Assembly (NCBI GenBank): GCA_030762935.1
Contig: CM060897.1
Location: 113,828,176 to 113,892,175 of the forward strand
Direction of reading: 5' to 3'
Origin: Hymenopus coronatus
Lineage: Eukaryota; Arthropoda; Insecta; Mantodea; Hymenopodidae
Length of the DNA stretch: 64,000 bases
Shown here: in pieces, positions 34,331 through 46,019 of the stretch
Layout of the letters: the number at the start of each line of letters is the position of its first letter
How positions within the stretch are numbered: the first letter of the stretch is position 1
The notes under the pieces: generated by a model
Seen by the model: the letters and a program-made list of their open reading frames with translations, nothing else
Databases searched by the model: none
What the model was told of the DNA's origin: nothing
Program-made: the position numbers and the translations under genes

Positions 34331-34818
34331 GCTGCGGCTTTAAAAACTTCTGGAGGCAACTCGTCCAACGCTTGAGCTTTGCTTCCCTTCGGGCACCTCA
34401 GCGCCTGTGCTATTTCTCGTGCTGACATTTCCTCGCCCAGTATTGGGATCTCAAGATTCCCCAAAATTTGCACTTCCCTTATTATAAAAATCCCTTCCCC
34501 TTCCCCAAATATTCCCATAAAATGTATTGCCCATTTTCTGGGAGAAATTTCGTTGGACACCTGACGGTTGCCTCTTAAATGTTTTACTGCTTAACACATC
34601 TCAGCGTTATCCCCCCCCCGTGTTAAAACATTACTAATTTTCTGGGTAATTTTGTCTTGCCACGTAGTTCTGTTTTTCCGTATGAGCTGTTTATACTCCT
34701 TTCGCTATTTTGTAAAAAATTCTCCTGTCATTTCCCCCTCCCTTCTGAATTTTGACAGAGCCCCCTCTGCTTATTTCTTTATGGCTCTGTATTGCTGGTC
34801 GTACCAACCATTGAATCG

Positions 34819-35670
34819 TTATATCTTACCATGCATTTGGACTTTTACTGTCCCCACAGCCGTTGCTATTATATGTGTAAGTTCCTCCGCTGTGTCTGCG
34901 TTCCTTTCCCTTAAACTTCTTCCCAAATTGTCAACAAATACATCTGTTTCCACCAGTTTCCATATAAATTTACTAATTAATATCCCTTCGTCCCCCTGCC
35001 CCTCCATGGTGCATGCGCCTCCATGGCCATCTCTATATTCGTTCCAGGGCACAACCGGACAGTGATGCGACTCGATACAATTCCCCACCCAAACATTTCT
35101 AATTCTGCCAATTAAACCCTGACTTGTTACAATAAAAGCTATTACACTACCCCTATTTTCATTTATGAAAGTGTGTTCCCCCTCTCGATCTTCACCGTAC
35201 TTGCCATTCATTATTTCTCAAGAGAGGGCATCGCAGAAAGAAGTAATTGTCTTCCCTCCCCATTAATAAAACTATCCTTGCTCGTTCGTTGACCTCCGCG
35301 GAATTCCTCGTCCCATTCATGACCTCCTGTTAGAGAGATATTCTCCCCTCCTAACCTCGCATTAAAATCTCCTAAGAGAATTAATTCAGTGCCTGGAAGT
35401 TTTTCCTGTAACTGCACTAACGTTTCGGTTAAGTCACTGAAAACATTCCTATTTGCATTCTTGGACGTTGCTGGCTGGTTATATAATCCTATAGCTATTA
35501 TATGTACCCCCCCCCCCTGTGCCAAAGATATAGCTATCACCCCTTCCAAACTGATTTCTAATTTAGTTATCTCGGCCTCCAGCTCAGACCTAAATGAAAC
35601 TGACACCCCCCGCTGGTCACCTTCCCCTCCACCCCCGTGTCTCCCTTCCCCTACTAAAGATGGAAGTTAG
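34819..35670 (-). pseudogene. LINE endonuclease (APE-type) region of ORF2
   Basis: The 35211-35606 frame has VSVSFRSELEAEI, then VHIIAIGLYNQP, then ELILLGDFNARLGGEN. The GDFNAR string with the Asn/Asp pair is the hallmark of the exonuclease/endonuclease/phosphatase fold that nicks target DNA for LINE integration. A second frame (34819-35211) continues downstream. Frameshifts and stops break the domain, and the N-terminal part is not readable. Confidence 0.75.
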
Positions 35671-36088
35671 CAAGTGTTACATTTTCTCCGTTTTTCAACC
35701 AAGTTTCTGTTAAACATACAGTGCCATAATCAATAAGGACATACAAGAAATTCTCGCTACCCTAACTTTTTAAAAAGCCTTCGGTGTTCCATGTGACAAT
35801 CCGCAAAGAAGGATTTGGGTCCTAATGTTTCCTTGCTGTTGGTCTTTTTACGACTTGGCTGACCCTTTGTCGAACTTGTCAGCCTAAGGACACGGACCGG
35901 CGATGCTGCTGTCTTATCCGGCGAAGGCTGTCTCACCCTCCTCTCCTCTTTGACCCTCCCTGTGACATAACTTGAGGCACCTTATGTTGTTCTGCTGAGG
36001 GCTCTGCTGCCTGCTAGACTGGCTACCTGCTCCTGCTACCCTGCCCTGGGTTTGGTTTCCGCACTGCTTTTAGGCTGTTCGATACGCT

Positions 36089-36415
36089 TCAGCTCCTGTC
36101 CGTTCCAGACTCGCCCGTTAATGGTGAGCATGTCGTATCGCAATACAGCACGTCAGCCTCAAACATGTGTCTCTTTAAGAATTCTCTTTCTTCTCTTACA
36201 CGCTGGTTAAAGTCCTCGCAAATACTTATGCCCGTTCCCCGTAAATAGCAAACATCTCGAAGGATGGCCATCTTCAGTTTATAATGGGCCAGTTTAAATA
36301 CAATAGGTCGCCTCAAATTGCCACGTCGACCTGCACGATGGGCTCTCTCCACACCACACTCGCGGAGTTCGAGTCCTATTTGTGAGATGACACTGTTCAC
36401 TATTTCCTCCGTCAT
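36089..36415 (-). pseudogene. LINE ORF1-like protein fragment
   Basis: 108 codons starting MTEEIVNSVISQIG. It contains VERAHRAGRR, RPIVFKLAHYKLKMAILRD, LRGTGISICEDFNQRVREERE in order, the arrangement of the RNA-binding and C-terminal part of L1-type ORF1 nucleic-acid chaperones. It lacks the N-terminal coiled coil expected of a full ORF1 (about 300 residues), so it is truncated or an upstream part is frameshifted. It sits just upstream of the endonuclease remnant. Confidence 0.7.
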
Positions 36416-36700
36416 CTCCCAACTCTCTCCCGCTTCTTATGTCACACTATATAACTCAATATTATTTCTACGAGATTGGTTCTCTAGATAGTCCACTTTC
36501 TCTTCAAGAGCACGCTATTCGAACTGATACATTCTCCACGGCACTTTCCAGCAATTTTAGATTGCACTTTTCAAATCCTAAACGCTTTTCATCCCGCAAC
36601 TGTTCCCCGTTGTCGAAAATCTTCCAGGTAGCTAGAGTAAGACACAAAACACGACCGTCCTCTTTCACATTCGGACTGTAACCAGTAGGTGCTACAGCCA

Positions 36701-37560
36701 TCTGGTGGAAATAAATAAGTATGTATTTTAGGTGTTCGTCCCCAGGAAAGTTTTGCTTCTTTATTTTAAACGATAGGAGTAAGGAAAGGGCAGTTAATAC
36801 ATAAAAATGCATTTAAATTTCACTACTGCGTTGCGTCATTGTGTGTATAAATTAGTGGGTTGCCTTAACATTGAATGGGAAGGGAAATATATAGCTGTAC
36901 TACGACCATTTAGCGACAAATAACCGTGGAACTATTGCCATTTGGCGTCTATTAACTGAAATGCGATTGCTTAGTATGGTTTTTATTTATATTGTGAGAT
37001 TTTAAAAACTTTCCCGTACCATTTTTAAACATTTTCTTTTCCACAAACCTTGTTCATGACAATAACAAACATAAAAAAAAGAAGAAAGAATTGTTCAAGC
37101 GTTGTGTCATTACCTCGATAAACTTGCGTTCCCTTAGCATTGGATGGGGAGGAAAAATTCTACTTAGTCCATCTAGCGGTAAATAAATAAGTACTTTCTC
37201 TAGGTTCTAGTCTTTCCTTCTAAATTTTAAACAATAGGAGAAAGGAAACGATAGTTAATACATAAAAATGTATTTGAATTTCACTGTTGCGTTGTGTGAT
37301 TGTGTCGATAAACTGGTGCGTTACCTTAACTTTGAATGGGGAGGGAAAATATAGTAGTACTATAACTATTTTACAACAAATAATCATGGTATCACTGCCA
37401 TCTGGCGACTATTAATCGAAATGCATTCCCTTGGCACTGTTTCTATCCATATTATGAGATTTTAAAAAATCTTCCAGTACTATTTTTAAACATTTTATTT
37501 CCACAGATCTTGTCGTGACAATAAGAATTCTTCATTTTGTGCAGTCGTTCGGAAGTGATA
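36701..37560. repeat. diverged direct-repeat units
   Basis: Units sharing TTAATACATAAAAATG-ATTT, GCGTTGTGTCATTGTGT, CATTGAATGGG and a later ATTATGAGATTTTAAAAA-CTTCC occur around 36770-37030 and 37230-37500, with a partial unit at 37080-37220. Another lies beyond the LINE at 32240-32360. The spacing of the CATTGAATGGG core is irregular (36869, 37138, 37330). Confidence 0.7.
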
Positions 37561-37579
37561 CGCGTACATACATTTTGGC

Positions 37580-38411
37580 GATTCATTTTTATATATGACA
37601 TTAGCAATGGGCAAATTTCTATTGACACTTCTACTGGCCTCATTTCGTTTCCATCAAATTTGTGTCACTTCACAACCTCAAAGGAAGAATTAATATCGAA
37701 AGTGTTCCCAAATATTAGTGCAAATTACAAAAGCTATACTTGGTTGAGCGAACGAGTCATTTTAGCAGCAACTAATAAGATTGTAGATGATTTCAATATA
37801 AAAATTCAGACCAAAATTGATGGAGAAATGCACTCATTAAGTCGATCGATTCCATTACTAATCCAAATAAAGTCAATTATCTAACTGAATTCCTAAATTT
37901 ATTGGGTTTGGCAGGATTACCACCACACAATTTACAGTTCAAGGTTGAATCGATTATTTTTATGCTACGCAATCTCAATCAGCCGTAATTATGCGACGGA
38001 GCAAACTCGGTGTTAAAAAAATTATGAAAAATTTGATTTAAGCTAATATAACATAGGAAAGTTCAAAGGCGAGGATATACTTATTCTAAGAATACACTAA
38101 TGCCAATCGACTTTCCTTTTAAATTTAAGTTTGTTCAGCTTTTGTCATTGCATTCGCAATGACAAAAAAGCCCTAGGTCAATCGTTAGAAGTGTGTGGAA
38201 TATAACTTGAATTGTCGTATTTTTCGTATAGGCAGTTATTTATTTTCTCTCCGAAAGGAAAATTGTTCATTATAAGGTATTACAATACAGCATTGTCTAA
38301 TTATTTAATTGTAAATTTATTTCATTGCATGGTGGTATTGTAAATGGAAGATCTTGTCTGAGTTTGTTTAATTAGGTACACCACCCGTGCAAAGCCGGGG
38401 CGGGCAGCTTG
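37580..38411 (+). pseudogene. second Helitron remnant, opposite orientation
   Basis: Homologous to the minus-strand remnant at 30722-31680 but on the plus strand. The 37537-37884 frame reads SNGQISIDTSTGLISFPSNL, SKEELISKVFPN, YTWLSERVILAATNKIVDDFN, KIDGEMHSLSRSI, part of a Pif1-like helicase. Decayed later motifs (a QSLEVCG trace) follow near 38170-38210. The 3' end CACCCGTGCAAAGCCGGGGCGGGCAGCTTG forms the Helitron hairpin; its terminal CTTG deviates from the usual CTRR. Confidence 0.8.
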
Positions 38412-39057
38412 AAATAAATAACAAGATCAATCTCAGAAACAGACAATTCCACAGAATAATATGATATAAACTGTGTGTTTTAATGTGATCTACATTTTTT
38501 ATAGTAAGCTTTTAACTATCTCTTACGGTTTAATAATCTTGCCAAATTTCGCAAAATAAATCCAGAATAAAAATGCCTTAAGGTGCTATTTACCGAAAAT
38601 TCAAAATATACATATTTGTCAGGTAAATATTTTTAATATACAATATTTTACTCAAAACCACTACAGCCATTTTTGAGAAAATACAAATTTTCGAAAATTT
38701 TTCCATGTAAAGGGTAATTTAGAGTGGGGAGATTGTCTTAAAAATCTTCGTGTCGCATCCTTGGAAGGTTCTAAAATTAAACACCAAGTTTGGTATTTAA
38801 CGGCCATTTCGTTTTTGAGCTATGTTGTCCACAGGCATACACACACGGATTTTTTTTCTATAAATGGTTTTTTCGGACTCAGGGGACCCCAAAACATATA
38901 TTTCCTGTGAAATCTCGACATCGAATTTTCGGGTGGAATGCAATACTAAAATAATGTGTTCCAGTCACATGATGTCCTCTAGCTGTTCGGATATTGTAGA
39001 TTATATTCTCTTCCCTATGTACTATGTACGTTGTCCATGCATGCTAGAGATAGTAAA
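38411..39057 (+). mobile_element. CTGATG element, right part of the copy split by Helitrons
   Basis: Begins TGAAATAAATAACAAGATC, which continues the family within about 10 bases of where 30466-30720 stops, and ends CATGCATGCTAGAGATAGT. A ~50-base scrap of another copy's head (ATGTGTTCCAGTCACATGATG, 38950-38995) sits in the 3' block. Confidence 0.82.
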
Positions 39058-39059
39058 AA

Positions 39060-39872
39060 GGATATTGTTCTATTTCCTTCATGCTAATCGAGTTAAATTT
39101 AAGAAAAAATGGTCATATTACTTCCATGTAAGTAGAAGGGGAATTAGAGAATAGTCTAGGCTTAACATATACTCAGATATTTCAAAAGCTTGTCGCTATG
39201 TGATTGAAATTCGTTTCTTTGCACTGGCAGAAGTTGGCAAATTCCTGCAAATTAATATACTTTAAAACTGAAACCAATATCAAGGAATATCTCGGAAACG
39301 TTTACCTTCATAACAAAAACGTAAGAGACATAAATTTTGTGTTTTGAAGAGATGTACTCTCTCTCTCCCTCCCGCCCGCCCTCTCTCTTTCTCCCTACCT
39401 CCCTCCCGCCCTCTCGCTCTCTTGCAGTGTTTGTTTATCTCTTAGCGATTAACAGTTATATAAGCGTCATTCAAAATGAAGAGGACTTCAGAGTTTATTC
39501 GCAGGAAAATCAGGATGTACATTTTATTTGTCAAGTAAATATCTTTAATATGTGGTGTTTTTAATCAAAATGGTTAGAGTCAGTTTTGAGAAAATCAAAA
39601 TTTTCCAAAAGTTTTCTCTGTAAAGCGTAGTTTGGTGTGGGCGATTTTCTTAAACTCGCTGTTTCTTATCCTTGGTAGATTCTAAACTTAAATACTAAGT
39701 TTGTTATTTAGCGGGCTTTTCGTTTTTGAGCTATGCTGTACTGTCCTTTTTCTAAAAATCTCTTTCAGGATTCAGTGATCTCAAAACAAATTTCCGATAA
39801 ATTCCGGTATCAAATTTTTAGGTGGAATGCAATACCTTCTCTACCTTTGTACACTGTACATAAGTGCTAGAG
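39060..39872 (+). mobile_element. CTGATG element, head missing
   Basis: Starts near GATATTGTTCTATTTCCTTCATGCTAATCGAG and ends ACATAAGTGCTAGAGAAATT. A pyrimidine-rich block of CTCTCTCCCTCCC units at 39356-39423 replaces the ATCTACATTTTTTG segment, and the microsatellite is absent. Confidence 0.82.
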
Positions 39873-40094
39873 AAATTAAACAAACGGATGAGGCACATTT
39901 ACATGTCGTCTCAAGTAATTTAAATTTTAAAACTAACACTGCATAAAAATGAATATTATAGTAGCTGGATTTCAGTACGTATTAGCTAATAGTTTCTAGG
40001 TGGTAATAGCTTTAATGTAAAGTGAAATTTATTATACATTTAATATGTCTATATTATTGTTATAATTTTCCATATTTCCATACTTTGATTCATT

Positions 40095-40440
40095 TTTTAC
40101 AGGTAGTAGACGATACCGAGGCCGATTGTTTAGACCACTCGCTCTTATTAAGGAAGTCCCGATTCGATTCCTGGGGAGTGCTTAATGGATTGAGGGGTTT
40201 TCTATGGGTTATCCTTTTACCCCTACCGTTTATTCAACCATCTACTCTATCATCTACTCCATAATCACCTTTCCTTTCATCCATTTCACCATTATTTCAT
40301 AACAGCCTCGTCCTCTCTCTCACGCCAGACATAGTGCTGATCACCCATACTCTCAATTCTGTCTGATGCAGAGTTTTGACTGCTACTCGCAGGAGTCTGA
40401 CCTCAGGCACTGTCTATTCCCGTGTGTGAGTCATCCATGA
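40095..40440 (+). mobile_element. tRNA-derived SINE
   Basis: GAGGCCGATTGTTTAGACCACTCGC (box A region) and CGATTCGATTCCTGG (box B) precede a C/T-rich body with CCATCTACTCTATCATC repeats. It ends near CCATGAGAGGAGG. Confidence 0.6.
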
Positions 40441-40575
40441 GAGGAGGTTAAACAGCAAAAGAAGAGGTTATAAGTATAGAATGAGAATTTCGTGTACGAT
40501 AAAATAAAATTTCAAAATATGCATGCAATAATGCAGCAACTTACTATTGAATCATGCAGAACAAGCAAACAAAAT

Positions 40576-41421
40576 CTGATGTGTTTCATTCATATGACTT
40601 TCTCTACATCTCTACAACAAATTATTGCTAAATAATTCTATTTAGTTCAAGCTAATCGAGAAAAAATTAGCAAAAATAGTCTTATTACTTTTTTCTTGTA
40701 ACTAGAAAAGATCATAAGGGAGTTCCATAGGTTAAAGTGATAGGTAAAAGCTGGTTGCTATGTGACCGAAATTCCTTTGTTTGTATGGTCAGGAGTTGTG
40801 AAATTCCCGCTTTAGAAAAGTATAAGTTTTTTTTAAAGCTGAAACCAATAGCAAGGAATATCTAAAAAATTACCCGCTTCACGAAAAAAAATGTATAAAA
40901 CAAAAATTGTGTGATTTAATGCACCCATACATTTTCTGCGTGGTAAGTTTTTGTCCATCTCTTACGGTTTAGCAGTTATGCAAAATTCCTTAAAATTCAT
41001 CCAGAGTAAAGTAGTCTTCAGAAGCTATTCCCAGAAAATTCAGAATATACATTTTATTTCTCAAGTAAATATCTTTAATATGTCATATTTTAATGAAAAC
41101 TAGAGCCATGTTTTAAAAAATCAAATTTTCGAAAAAAGTCTATGTAAAGTGTAGTTTATGGTGGGGGGATTTTCTTGAAAATCTTCGTGTCGCATCCTTG
41201 GAAGATACCAAACTTAAATACCAAGCTTGGTATTTAACGATCTTTTCGTTTTTCAGCTATGCTGCCCACAGACACACATACACACAGAAACACACATACG
41301 GGCATTTTTTTTGGTTTCAGGGGGACCCAAAACATGTATTTCCGTTGAAATCTCGGTGTCGAATTTTTGGATTCATTACAATATTTCTATATACTATGTA
41401 CACAGTACGTGTTAAGAAAGT
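40576..41421 (+). mobile_element. CTGATG element, full-length
   Basis: CTGATGTGTTTCATTCATATGACTTTCTCTAC to CACAGTACGTGTTAAGAAAGT. Palindrome AATACCAAGCTTGGTATTT at 41217-41236; CA microsatellite interrupted by AGAAA. Confidence 0.9.
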
Positions 41422-41679
41422 AATACTTTTAAATGTGCCTTTCAGTTTATTCATGCTTGTAGCCGTATGGGAAGCCCATGTGTTCGAATTTAAATTGTTT
41501 CGTGCATTTTAGAGGTCGCACGATAGTTCTTGATGAATGGCATTTTAAATGAGAGATTAGAAGTCAGTCGTTTACTCACCATTACTTTAACAATGATACA
41601 CACAAGCAGGACAGGCAATCAGATGTTGTTTACGTTATTCTCTTGTTTCCGCGCTGTAGAAGTGCAGTCATTATAAAGC

Positions 41680-42439
41680 CCATTCATATGACTTTCTGTC
41701 CATCTTTGCAACAAATCTTTGTTAAAAAGGTAATGCTTCTATTTACTTCATGTTAATCGAGAAAAAAATAACAGAAATAGTCTTATTGTATGCTTCCTTG
41801 TAAGTAGAAGTGTAATAAGGGAGTACCACAGGTTAAAGTGATAGTCAAAAGCTGATTTTTATGTGACTGAAGTTCCTCTGTTTGTATGCACACGAGTTGG
41901 CAAATTCCTGTATGAGAAATGTATACGTTTTTTAAAGTTGAACTCAAAAATAAGAAATATCTCAAAAACAATGAACTCCACGAAAAAAAATTATATAAAG
42001 TAAATTGTGTATTTTAATATGGTTTAAATTTTTGTATGGTAAGTTTTTGTCCATCTCTTACGGGTTAGCAGTTATTCAAAATTTCGTAAAATTCATCCAG
42101 AATAAAGTAGTCTTCAGATAAAATTCCCAGAAAATTCAAGATATACATATTATTTGTAAGGTAAATATCTTTAATATACGATATTTTCATTAAAATCGTT
42201 AGAGCAATTTTTGAGAAAATCAAAAATTTCGAAAAACGTTCCATGTAAAGGGTAGTTGGGGTGGGGGATTTTCACAACACAAACTCACACACGCATACAT
42301 GGACCTTTTTCCACAAATGCTTTTTTTGGATTCAGGGAAACCCAAAACATGCATATCCGGTGAAATCTGGGTATCGAATTTTTGGGTGTTTTACAATACC
42401 TTCTCTACACACTATGTGCATATTACACGTAGAGAAAGT
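41680..42439 (+). mobile_element. CTGATG element, palindrome segment deleted
   Basis: CCCATTCATATGACTTTCTGTCC to ATATTACACGTAGAGAAAGT. The segment from the G-rich block to the microsatellite is deleted (GGGGGATTTTC joins ACAACACAAACTCACAC). Confidence 0.87.
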
Positions 42440-43045
42440 AACTAGGCACCTCTCTTTAAAACACTGGTAATGGTATAAATCTAAAGCACTTTGCAGTCAA
42501 CTGTACCCTGTGTATTCGCGAAACGTATTCTAAGGAAGCAGAGCTGCACTTGCTGTCTTGTTTATTAAGAGTAGATTAGCTCACTGTATCTTCGATGAAG
42601 ATCATTCGTCTAGAAGAAACGAGCAGCCTGTATCTGAAATTATGATGGATTTTTGGGAACCGAGGGAGGTGGTGACGCGGCGACCACCGCGAGGGTTTCG
42701 AGGTTTTTTAGGCTAATACTGATCTGGTTTCATTCATCCCCTTAATTTCCTGTCCCTCCCTCCATTGTTATTTTGTCATCCATAAAAGCATTGATCTTTT
42801 TCTGGATTTGTAAGTGTAGGTAACTGATGGTGTTTCGCTACGGCGTTTCAGGAAAAAAGTGCTTATATATAATTCTTACCGACTTTCGGCCTTCGGCTGA
42901 TGGGTAGGGGCATAAAGACCAACCTTTAGCGGAGTTGAATTTATGGTGCCCAGTTTCCTTCTTACTTATCCTTTCGCAACATAGGTCTTAGGGGTATCTA
43001 GATAAGCGGACATAACTTAATTATTTTAAAGAAGTCTTGTATACA
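42440..43045. other. unassigned DNA, partly GC-rich
   Basis: The block 42655-42710 (GAGGTGGTGACGCGGCGACCACCGCGAGGG) is GC-rich and followed by C/T-rich sequence as in SINE bodies, but no pol III boxes are seen. Confidence 0.35.
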
Positions 43046-43048
43046 AAA

Positions 43049-43130
43049 AATTGATTCATTCGATTCATATGTCTTTCTCTATATCTCTGCAACAAATTAT
43101 TAATAAAAAGTTTATTCCACTATGTGCATT
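43049..43130 (+). mobile_element. CTGATG element, head fragment
   Basis: TTGATTCATTCGATTCATATGTCTTTCTCTATATCTCTGCAACAAATTATTAATAAAAAG, then stops. Confidence 0.75.
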
Positions 43131-43310
43131 TAACACCAAGATTTAATCCTCAATTACCTACATGGTGCTACACTAATGAAGTAAAGATGATAAATCAAAG
43201 ACTTTAATATTTTAATAGATTCTTTTTCTGATTTCTTATTACACTAACCTTCAGCAATAAAATGAAGCTGGTAATAACTGTTTTACATTTTATGATTATT
43301 AATACTTTTG

Positions 43311-44169
43311 CTTTCTCTATACGCACTATGTACATAGTGTATAGAGAAGGTATTGCACTCCAGCCAAAAATTCGATACCGAGATTTCACAGGAAATATAT
43401 GTTTTAGGGTCCCCAATATCCAAAAAAAGCATTTTCACAAAAAGGTCCGTGTGTGTGTGTGTCCGTGTGCCTGTGAACACGATAACTCAAAAACGAAAAG
43501 TCGGTAAAATTCTAAACTTGATATTTAAGTTTAGTATCTTCCAGGGATGCGACACGAAGGTTTTGAGAAAAATCCCCCCACCGCCACCTACCCTTTACAT
43601 GGAACTTTTTCGAAAATTTTGATTCTCTCAAAAATGGCTCTAATGATTTTGATTAAAATCTCGTATATTAAAGATATTTACCTGACAAATAAAATGTATA
43701 TCTTGAATTTTCTGGGAATAATCTCTGAAGAGTAGTTTCTGGATGAATTCTACTGAATTTTGAATAACAGCTAAACCGTAAGAGATGGACAAAAACTTAC
43801 TACACAAAAAATGTAGAGCACCTTAAAACACACAATTTATGTTATTTACATTTTTTCGTGGAGTTAGTCGCTTTTGAGACATTCCTTATTTTTGTTTTCT
43901 GCTATGAAAAACTTATTCTTTTCTCCTACAGGAACTTGTCAACTCCTATCCATACAAACAAAGGAACTTCATCGACATAGCAACCAGCTTTTGACTATCA
44001 CTTTAACCTATGGTAGTCCCTTATTTCGATTCTACTTACAAGGAAGCAAGTAATAAGACTATTTCTGATAATTTTTTTCTGATGAGCATAAAGTAAATAG
44101 AAGTGTAAATTTTTTAAGAGTAATTTGTTGCAGGGATATAGAGAAAGTCATGTGAATGTTACACATCAG
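43311..44169 (-). mobile_element. CTGATG element, full-length, minus strand, with paralogous empty site
   Basis: CTTTCTCTATACGCACTATGTACATAGTGTATAGAGAAGG forms a long hairpin; ends GTCATGTGAATGTTACACATCAG. Flanked by CTTTTG and TTTTTG. The duplicated unit at 45001-45018 reads TTTATTAATATTTTTG once without the element. GT microsatellite at 43450-43475. Confidence 0.93.
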
Positions 44170-44209
44170 ATTTTTGCTATTCAACTCACTTCAGTTGTGG
44201 TGCCAGCAA

Positions 44210-44215
<6 letters not shown>

Positions 44216-44257
<42 letters not shown>
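44216..44257. repeat. AT dinucleotide microsatellite
   Basis: About 20 AT units replacing the short GGGATATACATACT seen at the same place in the duplicated unit (45068-45085), so it expanded in unit 1 only. Confidence 0.95.
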
Positions 44258-44262
<5 letters not shown>

Positions 44263-44404
44263 GATTGCGAATTAGAGGAAGATCAAAATAAGTAGCAAAG
44301 TAATCATACAGTAAGCCATATACATAGGAGTCGATAGCCTGCATGTTGGATTGCTCTTTGCTCTCGACACTATAAACTGACACATGACACACTGCGCAAG
44401 GAAT

Positions 44405-44655
44405 CATTCAGGAGGCCACCTCTAACTTTTTTTTGATAGTGTTTAACTTCCGCTTTTACTATTTGTGGCACCGCAGGCGATGACCAATGATACATGTAAT
44501 GAAGATTGAACACAGGTTGAATGCGATGACGGGGAAAACCGGAGCGCCCGGAGAAAACCTCCGCTTTGTCCACCTCAAATGTCTCAAGGGTTGCTTGGGT
44601 CGTCTAGGTGAGAGGCGAGATGTCTAAGCCCTCGGCCACAGCGCGGCAGGCATTT
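44405..44655 (-). mobile_element. tRNA-derived SINE, minus strand
   Basis: On the minus strand: GCCGCGCTGTGGCCGAGGGCTTAGACATCTCGCCTCTCACCTAGACG, then GGAGGTTTTCTCCGGGCGCTCCGG and GTCATCGCCTGCGGTGCCAC. This matches the SINE at 50255-50525 in order, including the TAAACACTATCAAA 3' end. Absent from the paralogous unit 2, so it is an insertion. Confidence 0.75.
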
Positions 44656-44860
44656 CTAACTGATGGCACGTGTTATTACTGTTGTACACGGACCAGCCTG
44701 CTGACTCTAGCAGAAAATCATGCGATTTAGTAGCGCCTGCTTTAGTACTTAGAAATTCCTATGGGATAATGAGGAACCTTTCCCATCTTACAAGTTCTCT
44801 GAAGTATCATAGAGCCAAGATAATCACCAATGTACGTGCTAAGCACTGCGTTAATTTAAT

Positions 44861-45440
44861 CCTTAATTGCATGATTGAGCAATAATGCAATAAAGATGAT
44901 TAATTAAAATTGTTTGTAATTTAAGTAGATTTGTTCTAAATTCATATTACACTAGCCTGCAGCAATAAAATTGGGCTGGTTATAGCTGGTTTATATTTTA
45001 AGTTTATTAATATTTTTGCAATAAAATTGTACGGTTATTTAATTCGCTTCCGTTGTGATGTCGGTGAAAGGGATATACATACTGGGCTGGGAATTAGAGG
45101 AAGAAGGGCATAAGTAGCAAAATAACCATAAGTAAGGCATATATGTAGGAATCGATGGCCTGCACGTTGGATTGCTCTCTGCTCTTGACATTATAAACTG
45201 AAACATGACACACTGAGCCAGGAACCACACATCCATCACTGCTAGCAGGAGCCTATCTCTGATACCTGTGTTTATCACGGACAAGCGTGCTCGCTCTAGT
45301 AGAATACCATGTGATGTAGTGACACCTGCTTTAATGCTTAGAAATTTCTATCAGATAATGATCATCATACAAGCTCTCAGGTATCATAAAGCCAAGATAA
45401 TCATCAAATCTACGTGCTAAACACTGCGTGAATTTAACTG
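44861..45440. repeat. local duplication, unit 2 (empty)
   Basis: Diverged second unit of the duplication. It lacks the CTGATG element, the expanded AT microsatellite and the SINE found in unit 1, and so records the pre-insertion state of all three. Confidence 0.75.
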
Positions 45441-45972
45441 GCCTCACTGTCTCTATCTTAGCTTGCTAGATCCACCTCAATTCCAGTCCCGTCGTAAGAG
45501 AGGGAAGGGGGTGATTGCGTGCGCAACTCATTACGTAATTGGTGCCAACTTCACGACACCGTCTGGTTGTAACGTGGCAGTGATTATATGATGCCACAAT
45601 CTTCATCTGCACTACTGCAAATTTCCCCAAACCGGTGCTTTAGCCTGCGGTGGGGGGGGGTGAGAGACTGCCGGGCAAGAGTATCTCAAGCGTAGCGGCT
45701 TGAGTTCCTATAAAGCAAATGGTCCTTAGTCAACAAGGAGCCTGTTTTTCACTAGGCAACTTCGTCAGGTGAAAATGTCGGTGAATAGGTTTATACGGGG
45801 ATTTTCTGCCACGCAATATACGGTATTTCAACTTTAAACCGTTATAAATATTACTCTGAGAGAAGAAAAAGCAAAAGAAGGCACATACTAATCAAGCAAT
45901 GGGGTTTTATAAAACATTCAATGCACACAATTCTTTCTCTGACGCCATGCACAGCATTTTGTAAATGAGTCT
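45441..45972. other. unassigned DNA
   Basis: Includes a G9 run at 45652-45660. No recognisable gene or repeat. Confidence 0.4.
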
Positions 45973-45974
45973 TG

Positions 45975-46019
<45 letters not shown>

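Larger units (their letters stand above)
32475..36700 (-). mobile_element. non-LTR retrotransposon (LINE), decayed
   Basis: About 4.2 kb on the minus strand, with gene order ORF1, endonuclease, reverse transcriptase, C-terminal region, then a 3' end against a TA microsatellite. No LTRs are visible. Diverged repeat units of one kind lie on both sides (32240-32360 and from 36790), suggesting it landed within that repeat, itself between two Helitron remnants. The clade cannot be settled by eye; the ORF1 type recalls L1-like elements. Confidence 0.85.
43131..44860. repeat. local duplication, unit 1 (occupied)
   Basis: Sequence flanking the element at 43311-44169 matches 44861-45440 in order: GCAATAAAAT-GCTGGT, TTATTAATACTTTTG, then GTGCCAGCAAAAGGGATATA, ATTAGAGGAAGA, GTTGGATTGCTCTTTGCTC, and after the SINE GCCTGCTTTAGTACTTAGAAATT. 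Unit 1 carries a CTGATG element and a SINE that unit 2 lacks. Confidence 0.75.

Noticed and set aside
34162..35670. Plus-strand open frames of 60-137 codons in the LINE
   Set aside because: They are antisense shadows of the minus-strand endonuclease and reverse transcriptase regions.
44165..44460. Frames across the AT microsatellite giving Ile/Tyr runs
   Set aside because: Simple-repeat translation.
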